This document shows, piece by piece, positions 1 to 5,662 of a stretch of DNA of 5,744 nt. The DNA is from Oscillospiraceae bacterium (GTDB taxonomy: Bacteria; Bacillota; Clostridia; Oscillospirales; Oscillospiraceae), in assembly GCA_016296045.1 (NCBI GenBank), contig JAEDKB010000114.1, positions 1 through 5,744 of the forward strand, written 5' to 3'. The stretch's first letter is position 1. Each line of letters opens with the position of its first letter. The position numbers were made by a program, and so were the translations under genes. A model generated the notes under the pieces. It did not search any database. It saw only the letters and a list, made by a program, of their open reading frames with translations, and was not told the DNA's origin.

Positions 1-3
1 GAT

Positions 4-1200
4 TTATTCATAGGTCTCGTCCTCAATGACCGCAACGATCAGGTTGCGCGCCCAATAGCTGTAGAATTCTCTGCGGACATGGATGCCGTCGATATCCCAA
101 AGATCGGCATGATCCTCGGCGGTCTGACTGTTATCTACGAAAAGAATGTCGTTTTCCTCACAGGCATCCTGAAGCATATCGCTGTAGGTCGGGATCTCGC
201 GCCAGCGCGAGGAGATATCAAACGCGGGATCACGCGCAGGCAGGATAGAGCTTACAATGATTTTTGCGCCGGGGACTTCCTCTTTCAATGTGGCGCAGAT
301 TTGCATGAATTCCGCCGTGTATTCCTCCGGCGTTGACCAATAGCCGATGCTGACGTCATTCAGACCGTAGCAGAGGAAAATATAGGACGGATTCAGCGCT
401 TTGATTTCGTCCATATGGGTCTCGATTTTTCGGATGGTATCGCCGCCGTCTGCAAGAACGCGGTTCTTTTCCAAAAAATCATAGTAATAGAAGCCGACGG
501 CACGCGAGTCGCCCAGAATCACATAATCATGGAACATCGACCAGACGTCATTTTCGTCATCGGTCAGCTTTTGCATGATGATGTCGCGCTCCACTTCCAT
601 TCGCTTCTTGCGGATGGCGGCAAGCGTTTCGTCGATTGCGGCGGGATCCTTTGCCTCCAGAGATTCCAGATAGGCAACTCCGTCACGGGTTTCGTTGTGC
701 GGCGCTTCACCGCTTCCGAAAAGAAGGCTCATAAGCGCAAACACAAGCACACCGAGCACAACAAGTCCGACAATGAACAGCAAAAGGGGCAAAAAAGTCC
801 GCTTGGACTTCTTTTTCCGTCCGCTGCGTACGGCCTTTGCGCGATCGGCGGTTTCCTGATTTTCGGCAGGCAGTCTGCTGACGGAGCCGCTTTTTTCGTA
901 ACGACCGGTCTTTGCCTGTTCGCGGCTTGTACGGGAGGTTCTCTCATAGCGGCGCTCGCTTGTCTGCTCGCGGCCTGTGCGGGAGGTTCTCTCATAGCGG
1001 CGCTCGCTTGTCTGCTCGCGGCTTGCGCGGGAGGTTCTTTCGTAGCGACCGGCATCTGCCCGTCTGCGGTTTTCAACAGGGCGTCTGTCGGCGGCTCCCG
1101 GACGGCGGGACGCGGCCGGACGGCCTGTGTTTGCGGCGCGATTTTCCCTGCGCCGAGCGATATCGTCAATGTCGCGTCTGCGACCTCTTTCCATTTCCAT
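4..1200 (-). CDS. Membrane-anchored extracytoplasmic SGNH/GDSL-family hydrolase with repetitive basic N-terminal tail
   Basis: A 398-residue protein. Residues 1-135 are Arg-rich, low in hydrophobics and probably disordered, with three 16-residue repeats at 52-99 (consensus RYERTSRTSREQTSER). A basic KKKSKR stretch (129-134) precedes one hydrophobic segment (about 136-162), which suggests a type II signal anchor with the tail inside and the catalytic domain outside. A charged helical linker (about 175-222) follows, then an SGNH domain: block I ILGDSRAVGF with nucleophile Ser232, GG at 252-253, block III YGLND with Asn281, and block V DIDGIHV giving Asp371 and His374. The triad therefore looks intact. 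The family comprises esterases and acyl hydrolases; removal or transfer of acetyl groups on cell-wall polymers is a plausible role for an exported member, but the substrate is inferred. The first ATG is chosen because GGAG lies 5 nt upstream (complement of 1206-1209); the Met at residue 3 would be spaced less well. It has its own promoter and is separated from the upstream gene by a terminator. Confidence 0.85.
   Translation of the reverse strand: MEMERGRRRDIDDIARRRENRAANTGRPAASRRPGAADRRPVENRRRADAGRYERTSRASREQTSERRYERTSRTGREQTSERRYERTSRTSREQAKTGRYEKSGSVSRLPAENQETADRAKAVRSGRKKKSKRTFLPLLLFIVGLVVLGVLVFALMSLLFGSGEAPHNETRDGVAYLESLEAKDPAAIDETLAAIRKKRMEVERDIIMQKLTDDENDVWSMFHDYVILGDSRAVGFYYYDFLEKNRVLADGGDTIRKIETHMDEIKALNPSYIFLCYGLNDVSIGYWSTPEEYTAEFMQICATLKEEVPGAKIIVSSILPARDPAFDISSRWREIPTYSDMLQDACEENDILFVDNSQTAEDHADLWDIDGIHVRREFYSYWARNLIVAVIEDETYE
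904..1047 (-). repeat. Three in-frame 48-bp tandem repeats within the SGNH hydrolase gene
   Basis: Three consecutive 48-bp units at 1000-1047, 952-999 and 904-951 each encode 16 residues beginning RYERTSR. The first two units (in reading order) agree at 44 of 48 bases by eye, including a 23-base identical block. The third has diverged in its later half, so it agrees at about 37 of 48 with the second. A fragment of a fourth unit (RYEKSG) follows. The unit is a multiple of three, so copy-number change would keep the frame. Confidence 0.9.
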
Positions 1201-1285
1201 ACTCTCTCCAGATGCGTTTTTATTTCACAGCCAAAGGCCGAAAGGAATCAAAAAATTGAAAATTCGACAAAATTCAACAATCTTA

Positions 1286-1314
1286 ATTTTAGTATGGTGC
1301 CCCCTTAAAGTCAA
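1286..1314 (-). promoter_or_regulatory. Sigma-A-type promoter of the SGNH hydrolase gene
   Basis: On the minus strand TTGACT (complement of 1309-1314) and TAAAAT (complement of 1286-1291) are separated by exactly 17 nt. Transcription would start near 1279, giving a leader of about 80 nt before the ATG at 1200. The spacer contains a run of five G. No other feature explains this AT-rich gap. Confidence 0.75.
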
Positions 1315-1345
1315 CCCAAATTCCCAGAAATATCCTGCGGATTTT

Positions 1346-1381
1346 AAAAAAATTTCAGGCAGATTTGCCTGAAATTTTTTT
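1346..1381 (-). terminator. Intrinsic terminator after the deacylase gene, potentially bidirectional
   Basis: A perfect 16-bp inverted repeat (1346-1361 with 1366-1381) has a 4-nt loop. Its core is CAGGCA/TGCCTG, flanked by AAATTT-type pairs ending in seven A on the left and seven T on the right. It starts 12 nt past the stop codon of the deacylase on the minus strand, so it should end that transcript and insulate the hydrolase promoter. The symmetrical A/T arms mean that it could also stop rightward transcription, although no converging gene is seen. Confidence 0.9.
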
Positions 1382-1392
1382 ATGCTGGATGA

Positions 1393-2973
1393 TTATTTTT
1401 TTATGACGCTTCCGTTGCAGATTTCGCTCCGGTTTCCGTTCCGAATGATCGGTATGCCTCCGACAAAAACGGTGTCCAAGCCCTCACTTTCCTGCTTCGG
1501 CGCAAGGTAGGTTGCGCGCTCATGGAGCGCCTCCGGCTTAAAGATATTGATGTCCGCATCCTTCCCGACGCGCAAGAGCCCTTTGTTTGCAATGCGCATG
1601 GACTGCGCCGGAAGAGAGGTGACCTTCCGTACGGCTTCCGGCAGAGTGATCGCCTTTTTTTGCAGGACAAATCGCTCGAACAGGCGGACAAACGTGCCGT
1701 AAACACGCGGATGGGGCATGCCGGCGGTGGGATAGGTGGAGTCGGAGATGACCGAGGCATAAGGATCGCGCAAAATGGCGCAGATGTCCTCCTCACAGGC
1801 CATTCGGTCGATCATCGTGACTGCGCAGCGCTCGTCGGCAAGGAGCTTGCACAGACAGTCTACCGGATCCAGCTTCAGCTCCTGTGCCGCCTGCGCGACG
1901 GTCTTTCCGATCAGATGCTGATACTCCGGCAGATTGAGTGCCGAAAGCATGATATTCTCCCAGCCGACCATCTGTGCGATGTTGTCGAAGTCACGCCGGC
2001 TGCATATCGCATCACGCAGCTTTTCGCGCTGCTCCTTCTGCCGCAGACGCTCGCAAATGGCATCGACGCCGCCGGTCAGGAAATCCGGCGGGAGCAAATG
2101 CAGAAGCTGCGTTGAGCCGGCGTCATACGGATAGACATCGCAGGAAATATCCACGCCCTCCTGCCGCGCTTGCTCCATCAGCTCCAATGCGCGGGGAATC
2201 TTTGTGCCCCAGTTGCGTTTTCCCATGGCTTTCAGGTGGCTGATATGCATGGGACAGCGCAGCGCTTTTGCAACCGCAATCATTTCTTCAACGCTTTTGC
2301 AGACACCGTCGCCCTCGTGCCGCATATGGACGGTGATCGGAACATCGCCGCCGCGCAGAGGCTCCAACGCCCGAATCAAAGCGTCCGTGGTATAAAAGCA
2401 TTCCGGCGCATAGCCCAGACCGAGCGAAACGGCAAAAGCGCCGTCGGACAGCCCACGCTCCAACTGACGGTGAAGGACGGAAAAATCCGAAGGCTCCTGC
2501 TCTGCGTAGCCGAACAGGTCGGCACGGATCGTGCCGTTTCCGAGCATCATGCCGACATTCAGCGGCAGGCGTACCTTTTGCAAAGCCGCAAAATATTCTG
2601 CCAGAGAAGCCGTCGGAACCTGAGGATCGATCCTGCCTGTGATTGGCTCCAGATAGCGCAGCAGCTCCTCCCGATGGGTGTCTCCGAAGGGAACCAGCGA
2701 TACGCCGCACGCACCGTTGAGAACCGTCGTCAGACCCTGCCGCAGCTCTGCTTTTCCGTAATCGGGACGAAACGCAGCCGCATCACCGTGACGATGGATG
2801 TCAATAAAGCCCGGCGTAACGCAGAAGCCGCTTGCGTCAATCGTATTTTCTGCCTGCCCCAAGTTTTTCCCGACTGCGGCGATTTTATTTCCCTGTATCG
2901 CCAAATCGGAAAAAACGGGCGCAGCGCCGCTGCCGTCAATCAGCATACCGCCGGTAATTAAATAATCAAACAT
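1393..2973 (-). CDS. N-acyl-D-amino-acid deacylase (D-aminoacylase-like amidohydrolase)
   Basis: A 526-residue cytoplasmic enzyme of the metal-dependent amidohydrolase superfamily, of normal length for D-aminoacylases. These cleave N-acyl-D-amino acids into a carboxylate and a free D-amino acid. The N-terminal beta-sandwich segment (1-52) leads to PGFIDIHRHGD with metal ligands His60 and His62. NGACGVS supplies Cys89, the metal-bridging position in characterised D-aminoacylases. THE HMRHEG motif gives His216, HISHLK gives His246, and SDSTYP gives Asp411, followed by the family signature HPRVYGTF (421-428). The DVYPYDAGST motif lies at 279-288. C-terminal strands return to the sandwich domain (KDADINIF, 471-478). 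All expected ligands are present, so activity is likely; the acyl and amino-acid preference cannot be read from sequence. The ATG at 2973 is supported by AGGA 9 nt upstream. The gene is transcribed divergently from the DUF1858 gene and ends at a strong terminator. N-acyl-D-glutamate or D-aspartate specificity is an alternative. Confidence 0.9.
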   Translation of the reverse strand: MFDYLITGGMLIDGSGAAPVFSDLAIQGNKIAAVGKNLGQAENTIDASGFCVTPGFIDIHRHGDAAAFRPDYGKAELRQGLTTVLNGACGVSLVPFGDTHREELLRYLEPITGRIDPQVPTASLAEYFAALQKVRLPLNVGMMLGNGTIRADLFGYAEQEPSDFSVLHRQLERGLSDGAFAVSLGLGYAPECFYTTDALIRALEPLRGGDVPITVHMRHEGDGVCKSVEEMIAVAKALRCPMHISHLKAMGKRNWGTKIPRALELMEQARQEGVDISCDVYPYDAGSTQLLHLLPPDFLTGGVDAICERLRQKEQREKLRDAICSRRDFDNIAQMVGWENIMLSALNLPEYQHLIGKTVAQAAQELKLDPVDCLCKLLADERCAVTMIDRMACEEDICAILRDPYASVISDSTYPTAGMPHPRVYGTFVRLFERFVLQKKAITLPEAVRKVTSLPAQSMRIANKGLLRVGKDADINIFKPEALHERATYLAPKQESEGLDTVFVGGIPIIRNGNRSEICNGSVIKK

Positions 2974-2994
2974 GCTATCACTTCCTACGTTATC

Positions 2995-3022
2995 ATCATA
3001 GCACCCGAAAAAAGAAAATCAA
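2995..3022 (-). promoter_or_regulatory. Likely promoter of the deacylase gene
   Basis: On the minus strand TTGATT (complement of 3017-3022) and TATGAT (complement of 2995-3000) are spaced by 16 nt. The predicted start near 2988 leaves only about 15 nt of leader, just enough for the AGGAAG ribosome binding site (complement of 2981-2986). The short leader lowers confidence somewhat. Confidence 0.55.
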
Positions 3023-3046
3023 GTGTCGGATTCGGCCGGATTGCGG

Positions 3047-3075
3047 TTGATTTTTGACGGATGGTTGGTTATAAT
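3047..3075 (+). promoter_or_regulatory. Sigma-A-type promoter of the DUF1858 gene
   Basis: TTGATT at 3047-3052 and a consensus TATAAT at 3070-3075 are separated by 17 nt, predicting a start near 3082. This promoter occupies the codons of any longer upstream start (an in-frame ATG at 3061), which argues against that start. The -35 boxes of this promoter and the divergent deacylase promoter are about 24 nt apart. Confidence 0.8.
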
Positions 3076-3107
3076 ATGTTCATATCAATACAGGAGGTCA
3101 TATCAAT
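3074..3107. promoter_or_regulatory. Operator-like repeats around the DUF1858 transcription start and ribosome binding site
   Basis: A perfect inverted repeat ATATG-TT-CATAT spans 3074-3085, overlapping the end of the -10 box and the predicted start. In addition TCATATCAAT occurs twice, at 3080-3089 and 3098-3107, an 18-nt period that brackets the AGGAGG ribosome binding site and runs into the start codon. Either could be a regulator binding site. They are short and AT-rich, so chance is a real alternative. Confidence 0.3.
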
Positions 3108-3333
3108 GGCTGTAAAAATCGAAAAAACCACCATTATCGGTGATGTTCTGGATATCGCTCCGCAGACTGCTCCGCTGTTCATGGCAATCGGGATGCACTG
3201 CCTCGGCTGTCCCTCTTCCCGCGGCGAGACGGTGGAAGAAGCCTGCATGGTTCACGGCGTAGATGCCGATGCATTCCTTGCGCAGGTCAATCGCTTCATC
3301 GAAGCAAGCGAAGCAAACGAGGAAAACAAATAA
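3106..3333 (+). CDS. Small DUF1858 protein (hybrid-cluster-protein-associated redox disulfide domain)
   Basis: A 75-residue protein consisting of one DUF1858 domain. The signature runs from TIIGDVLDIAPQTAPLF (9-25) into GMHCLGCPSSRGETVEEAC, with the paired cysteines Cys32 and Cys35 (CLGC) and a third at Cys47. It ends in a VDADAFLAQVNRFI helix and a polar tail. The family is named for its association with hybrid cluster proteins in anaerobes and is thought to use the CxxC as a redox disulfide or metal site; the biochemical role is not established. The start is ATG 3106 because an ideal AGGAGG lies at 3092-3097, 8 nt upstream. The in-frame ATG at 3061 would add 15 residues but sits inside the promoter. 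It forms a short unit with its own promoter and a terminator directly after the stop. No hybrid cluster protein gene is in the window. Confidence 0.9.
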   Translation: MAVKIEKTTIIGDVLDIAPQTAPLFMAIGMHCLGCPSSRGETVEEACMVHGVDADAFLAQVNRFIEASEANEENK

Positions 3334-3334
3334 G

Positions 3335-3361
3335 AAAAGGGAGGCAGCGCCTCCCTTTTTT
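3335..3361 (+). terminator. Intrinsic terminator after the DUF1858 gene
   Basis: A GC-rich 7-bp stem GGGAGGC/GCCTCCC (3339-3345 with 3349-3355) has a 3-nt loop AGC. It is extended by A-T pairs and followed by six T (3356-3361). It begins 1 nt after the TAA stop. It ends only 14 nt before the trmK start codon, so it may act as a partial terminator or attenuator for the downstream pair. Confidence 0.9.
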
Positions 3362-3375
3362 GTAATGGAGAATAT

Positions 3376-4071
3376 ATGAAATTACCGATTTGCAAGCGTT
3401 TACGATGCTGTGCGGAGCTGGTGCCGCAGGGAGCGCGTGTGGCGGATATCGGCTGCGATCACGGCTATCTTGGAATCCACCTGCTTTTGAGCGGCCAGGC
3501 GCAGTCGGTTCACGCCTGCGATCTGCGGAAGGCACCGATCCACCGCGCAATGGAGAACGCGCAGCGCTTCGGCACGGCGGAGAAAATGCGATTTTCCCTT
3601 GCGGACGGACTCGACGCAATCTTGCCGGACGAGGTCGATACGATTGTCTGCGCCGGAATGGGCGGCGACCTGATCGCGCAGATTTTGGAGCATGCTCCGT
3701 GGCTGAAAAACGAAAAATATCTGCTGATTCTGCAACCGCAGTCATCGGGCAATGACCTGCGCAGAAAGCTTGCGCAGATGGGCTTCGGCATCGAAAAAGA
3801 AAAACTGGTGGAGGACGGCGGCTTTCTCTATTATGTGATCTGCGCACGTTTCGGAAACGCCGCAGCGCTGACACCGGGACAGCAATATCTTTCCGAGCCG
3901 CTTTTGCACAGCGGCGACCGGCTTTTGCCTCGTTATGTCGAAAGAATCAAGCGTGCTCTTACGTTGACCGTCGAGGGCATCCGAAAATCCGGTGATCCCG
4001 CCGACCTTGCGCGCTGCAGCTATTATGAGACGGCGCTGCGCGAGATCGAAGAAATGGAGAGACAATTATGA
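3376..4071 (+). CDS. trmK: tRNA (adenine(22)-N(1))-methyltransferase TrmK
   Basis: A 231-residue class I SAM-dependent methyltransferase of the TrmK/YqfN (COG2384) family, which methylates N1 of A22 in bacterial tRNAs; length is normal. Residues 5-20 match the conserved start of the family (RLRCCAELVPQGARVADIG). Motif I is DIGCDHGYLGIHL (24-36) for SAM binding, an acidic motif II lies at HACDL (46-50), and the family-specific IVCAGMGGDLI spans 90-100. ILQPQSSGNDLRRKL (118-132) corresponds to the catalytic-loop region, followed by EDGGFLYYVI (146-155). The C-terminus (about 187-231) is charged and helical, as expected for the coiled-coil tail used in tRNA recognition. The ATG is supported by TGGAG at 3366-3370. 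Its stop overlaps the nif3 start by 4 nt (ATGA), which implies translational coupling; this trmK-nif3 pairing is widespread in Bacillota. The usual upstream partner sigA is absent, and no dedicated promoter is visible. Confidence 0.93.
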   Translation: MKLPICKRLRCCAELVPQGARVADIGCDHGYLGIHLLLSGQAQSVHACDLRKAPIHRAMENAQRFGTAEKMRFSLADGLDAILPDEVDTIVCAGMGGDLIAQILEHAPWLKNEKYLLILQPQSSGNDLRRKLAQMGFGIEKEKLVEDGGFLYYVICARFGNAAALTPGQQYLSEPLLHSGDRLLPRYVERIKRALTLTVEGIRKSGDPADLARCSYYETALREIEEMERQL

Positions 4072-4856
4072 CGACTGTTCAGAACATTTATGATTACATC
4101 AAGACCCTGGCGCCTGAATATATGGCGGAGGAGTGGGATCATGTCGGACTGCTCTGCGGACGCTCCGACCGCGAGGTAAAGCGTGTTTTGGTTGCGCTTG
4201 ACCCTTTCCGTGCCGTCTGCGAGGAGGCAAAAGTGTGCGGCTGCCAGCTTCTTGTGACGCATCATCCGTGCCTCTGGGAGTTGAAAGCGGTCAACGATCA
4301 GACGCAGGAGGGCAGGAATCTGCTCTTTTTGATTGAAAACGGGATCTCTGCCGTCAACGCGCATACGAACTTGGATTTTGCGCCGGACGGTGTGAACGAC
4401 TGCCTTGCCGAAAAGCTCGGACTGACGGAGATCGAAGTCATCGACCCCGTCGGGACGGACGAGCAGGGAAGAAGCTACGGACTTCTGCGCGGCGGGAGAA
4501 TCGCACCCTGTAAGCCGGCAGCGTTTGCTGAATTCGTCAAAAAATCGCTTGCCTGTGAGGGCGTGCGCTGGGTCGATGGCGGCAAGCAGATTTCACGGGT
4601 TGCCGTCGGCGGGGGAAGCTGCTCCGGCGAGCTTTGCCGTGTTGCTGAGCTGGGCTGCGATGCTTTTGTTACCGCCGACGTGAAATACAATGCGTTCAAC
4701 GACGCACGCGACCTCGGCGTGACTTTGGTAGACGCAGGGCATTTTGAGACGGAAAATCCCGTCTGTGCCTCTCTTGCCGCCAGACTGCGCAGCGCATTTC
4801 CCAAAATTGAGGTTTTGGAGTCCAAAGTGCACACAGATTGCATAAAATTCGCATAA
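4068..4856 (+). CDS. Nif3-like dinuclear metal center protein (DUF34/NIF3, COG0327)
   Basis: A 262-residue member of the NIF3/DUF34 family, close in length to E. coli YbgI (about 247) and lacking the central PII-like insertion of B. subtilis YqfO. Conserved blocks are EEWDHVGLLCG (21-31), LLVTHHPCLW with metal ligands His65 and His66, NAHTNLDFAPDGVND with Asp103, and VDAGHFETE (221-229) with His225 and Glu229. Homologues form a toroidal hexamer with a two-metal site. The biochemical function is unproven; labels such as 'GTP cyclohydrolase I type 2' rest on weak evidence, and metal handling or nucleotide-related hydrolysis have been proposed. The start ATG lies inside the trmK stop, with GGAG at 4056-4059, 8 nt upstream. 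Coupling to trmK suggests a shared context, but no direct functional link can be claimed. No terminator is seen after it. Confidence 0.92.
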   Translation: MTTVQNIYDYIKTLAPEYMAEEWDHVGLLCGRSDREVKRVLVALDPFRAVCEEAKVCGCQLLVTHHPCLWELKAVNDQTQEGRNLLFLIENGISAVNAHTNLDFAPDGVNDCLAEKLGLTEIEVIDPVGTDEQGRSYGLLRGGRIAPCKPAAFAEFVKKSLACEGVRWVDGGKQISRVAVGGGSCSGELCRVAELGCDAFVTADVKYNAFNDARDLGVTLVDAGHFETENPVCASLAARLRSAFPKIEVLESKVHTDCIKFA

Positions 4857-4861
4857 TGTGG

Positions 4862-4890
4862 TTGTTTTTCGGTTCGGTATGTGCTAAAAT
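4862..4890 (+). promoter_or_regulatory. Extended -10 promoter of the yebC-family gene
   Basis: TTGTTT at 4862-4867 and TAAAAT at 4885-4890 are spaced by 17 nt, and TGC directly before the -10 box gives the extended -10 TGn motif. The predicted start is near 4897. The leader of about 30 nt carries GAAGGGAAG (4912-4920) as the ribosome binding site. Readthrough from nif3 is also possible because no terminator intervenes. Confidence 0.65.
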
Positions 4891-4927
4891 ACAGGATGAT
4901 ATTTTACAATAGAAGGGAAGAACTACC

Positions 4928-5662
4928 ATGTCGGGTCATTCCAAATGGCATAACATTCAGAAAACAAAGGGCGCACAGGACGCAAAACGTGCGGCTGCTT
5001 TTACGAAAATTGCAAAGGAAATGTACGTCGCGGTCAAAGAGGGCGGCGGCTCTACCGATCCCAACTATAACTCCCGCCTGGCAACGGTCATCACCAAGGC
5101 CAAGGCAGCCAATATGCCCAATGACAACATCAAGCGCGTGCTTGATAAGGCAGCCTCTGCCGGCAGCGGCGATGCCTACGAAGCCATCACCTATGAAGGC
5201 TACGGCCCCAGCGGCATCGCGGTCATTGTCGAGACCATGACCGACAGCCGCAACCGTACCGCAGGCAATGTCCGCCATCATTTTGATAAGTACGGCGGAA
5301 AAATGGGCGCGTCCGGCTGTGTCAGTTGGAATTTCAGCAAAAAGGGTGTTCTCGTGATTGACAACGAAGACGAGGACTACGAGGAAGACGACGTAATGAT
5401 GGACGCCATGGATTGCGGCGCGGATGATTTTGAGGCGGAGGATGGCTGCTTCACCATCTACACCGATCCCGACGATTTCAACGCCGTTGCAGAAGCAATG
5501 GGCAAAAAGGGCTATTCTTTTGCTTCCGCGCAGATCGAAATGGTTCCCGCTGAGTATAAGAAGCTGGACAACCCCGATGACATCGCCAACATGGAAAAGA
5601 TGCTCGACATCTTTGAAGATGATGACGATGTCCAGAACGTCTGGCACAACTGGGAACGCTGA
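4928..5662 (+). CDS. YebC/PmpR family protein (TACO1-type)
   Basis: A 244-residue protein of normal family length. It begins with the diagnostic MSGHSKWHNIQKTKGAQDAKRA, followed by FTKIAKEM (25-32), GGGSTDPNYNSRLATVI (39-55), KAKAANMPNDNIKRVLDKA (57-75), YEGYGPSGIAVIVE (89-102), and TDSRNRTAGNVRHHFDKYGG (105-124). GCVSWNFSKKGVLVID (130-145) leads into the more variable acidic domain (about 145-170). The C-terminal half ends in an acidic DIFEDDDDVQNVWHNWE. Members were first annotated as transcriptional regulators (PmpR). More recent work on YebC and mitochondrial TACO1 points to a ribosome-associated role in translating difficult sequences such as proline runs. Which applies here cannot be decided from sequence, so 'regulator' should be treated with caution. 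ATG 4928 is supported by GAAGGGAAG at 4912-4920 and by the invariant MSGHSKW start. It is preceded by its own promoter. Confidence 0.95.
   Translation: MSGHSKWHNIQKTKGAQDAKRAAAFTKIAKEMYVAVKEGGGSTDPNYNSRLATVITKAKAANMPNDNIKRVLDKAASAGSGDAYEAITYEGYGPSGIAVIVETMTDSRNRTAGNVRHHFDKYGGKMGASGCVSWNFSKKGVLVIDNEDEDYEEDDVMMDAMDCGADDFEAEDGCFTIYTDPDDFNAVAEAMGKKGYSFASAQIEMVPAEYKKLDNPDDIANMEKMLDIFEDDDDVQNVWHNWER

Noticed and set aside
415..1308. A 297-codon open frame on the plus strand antisense to the SGNH hydrolase gene.
   Set aside because: Its translation is low-complexity and Ala/Cys/Gly-rich because it reads the tandem repeats backwards. It has no ribosome binding site, and the opposite frame has a clear domain, promoter and start.
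2170..2961. A 263-codon open frame on the plus strand antisense to the deacylase gene.
   Set aside because: It shows no recognisable domain or ribosome binding site, while the minus-strand frame contains every amidohydrolase metal ligand.
3061..3105. A longer start for the DUF1858 protein at ATG 3061.
   Set aside because: The TATAAT box lies inside this extension, and an ideal AGGAGG with 8-nt spacing points to ATG 3106, where family similarity also begins.
3730..3744. The TrmK motif reads QPQ rather than the QPN known from some homologues, possibly a catalytic change.
   Set aside because: A QPQ form appears familiar from clostridial TrmK proteins, and all other motifs are intact, so it is probably normal lineage variation.
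4828..4870. A possible terminator at the end of nif3 ahead of the T-rich stretch.
   Set aside because: Only a 4-5 bp imperfect pairing (CACA/TGTG) can be drawn; the T-rich stretch is better explained as the -35 region of the next promoter.
4904..5647. A 247-codon open frame on the minus strand opposite the yebC-family gene.
   Set aside because: It mirrors a highly conserved gene. The hydrophobic, His/Val-rich translation reflects the acidic codons of the opposite strand, and no start signals were seen.
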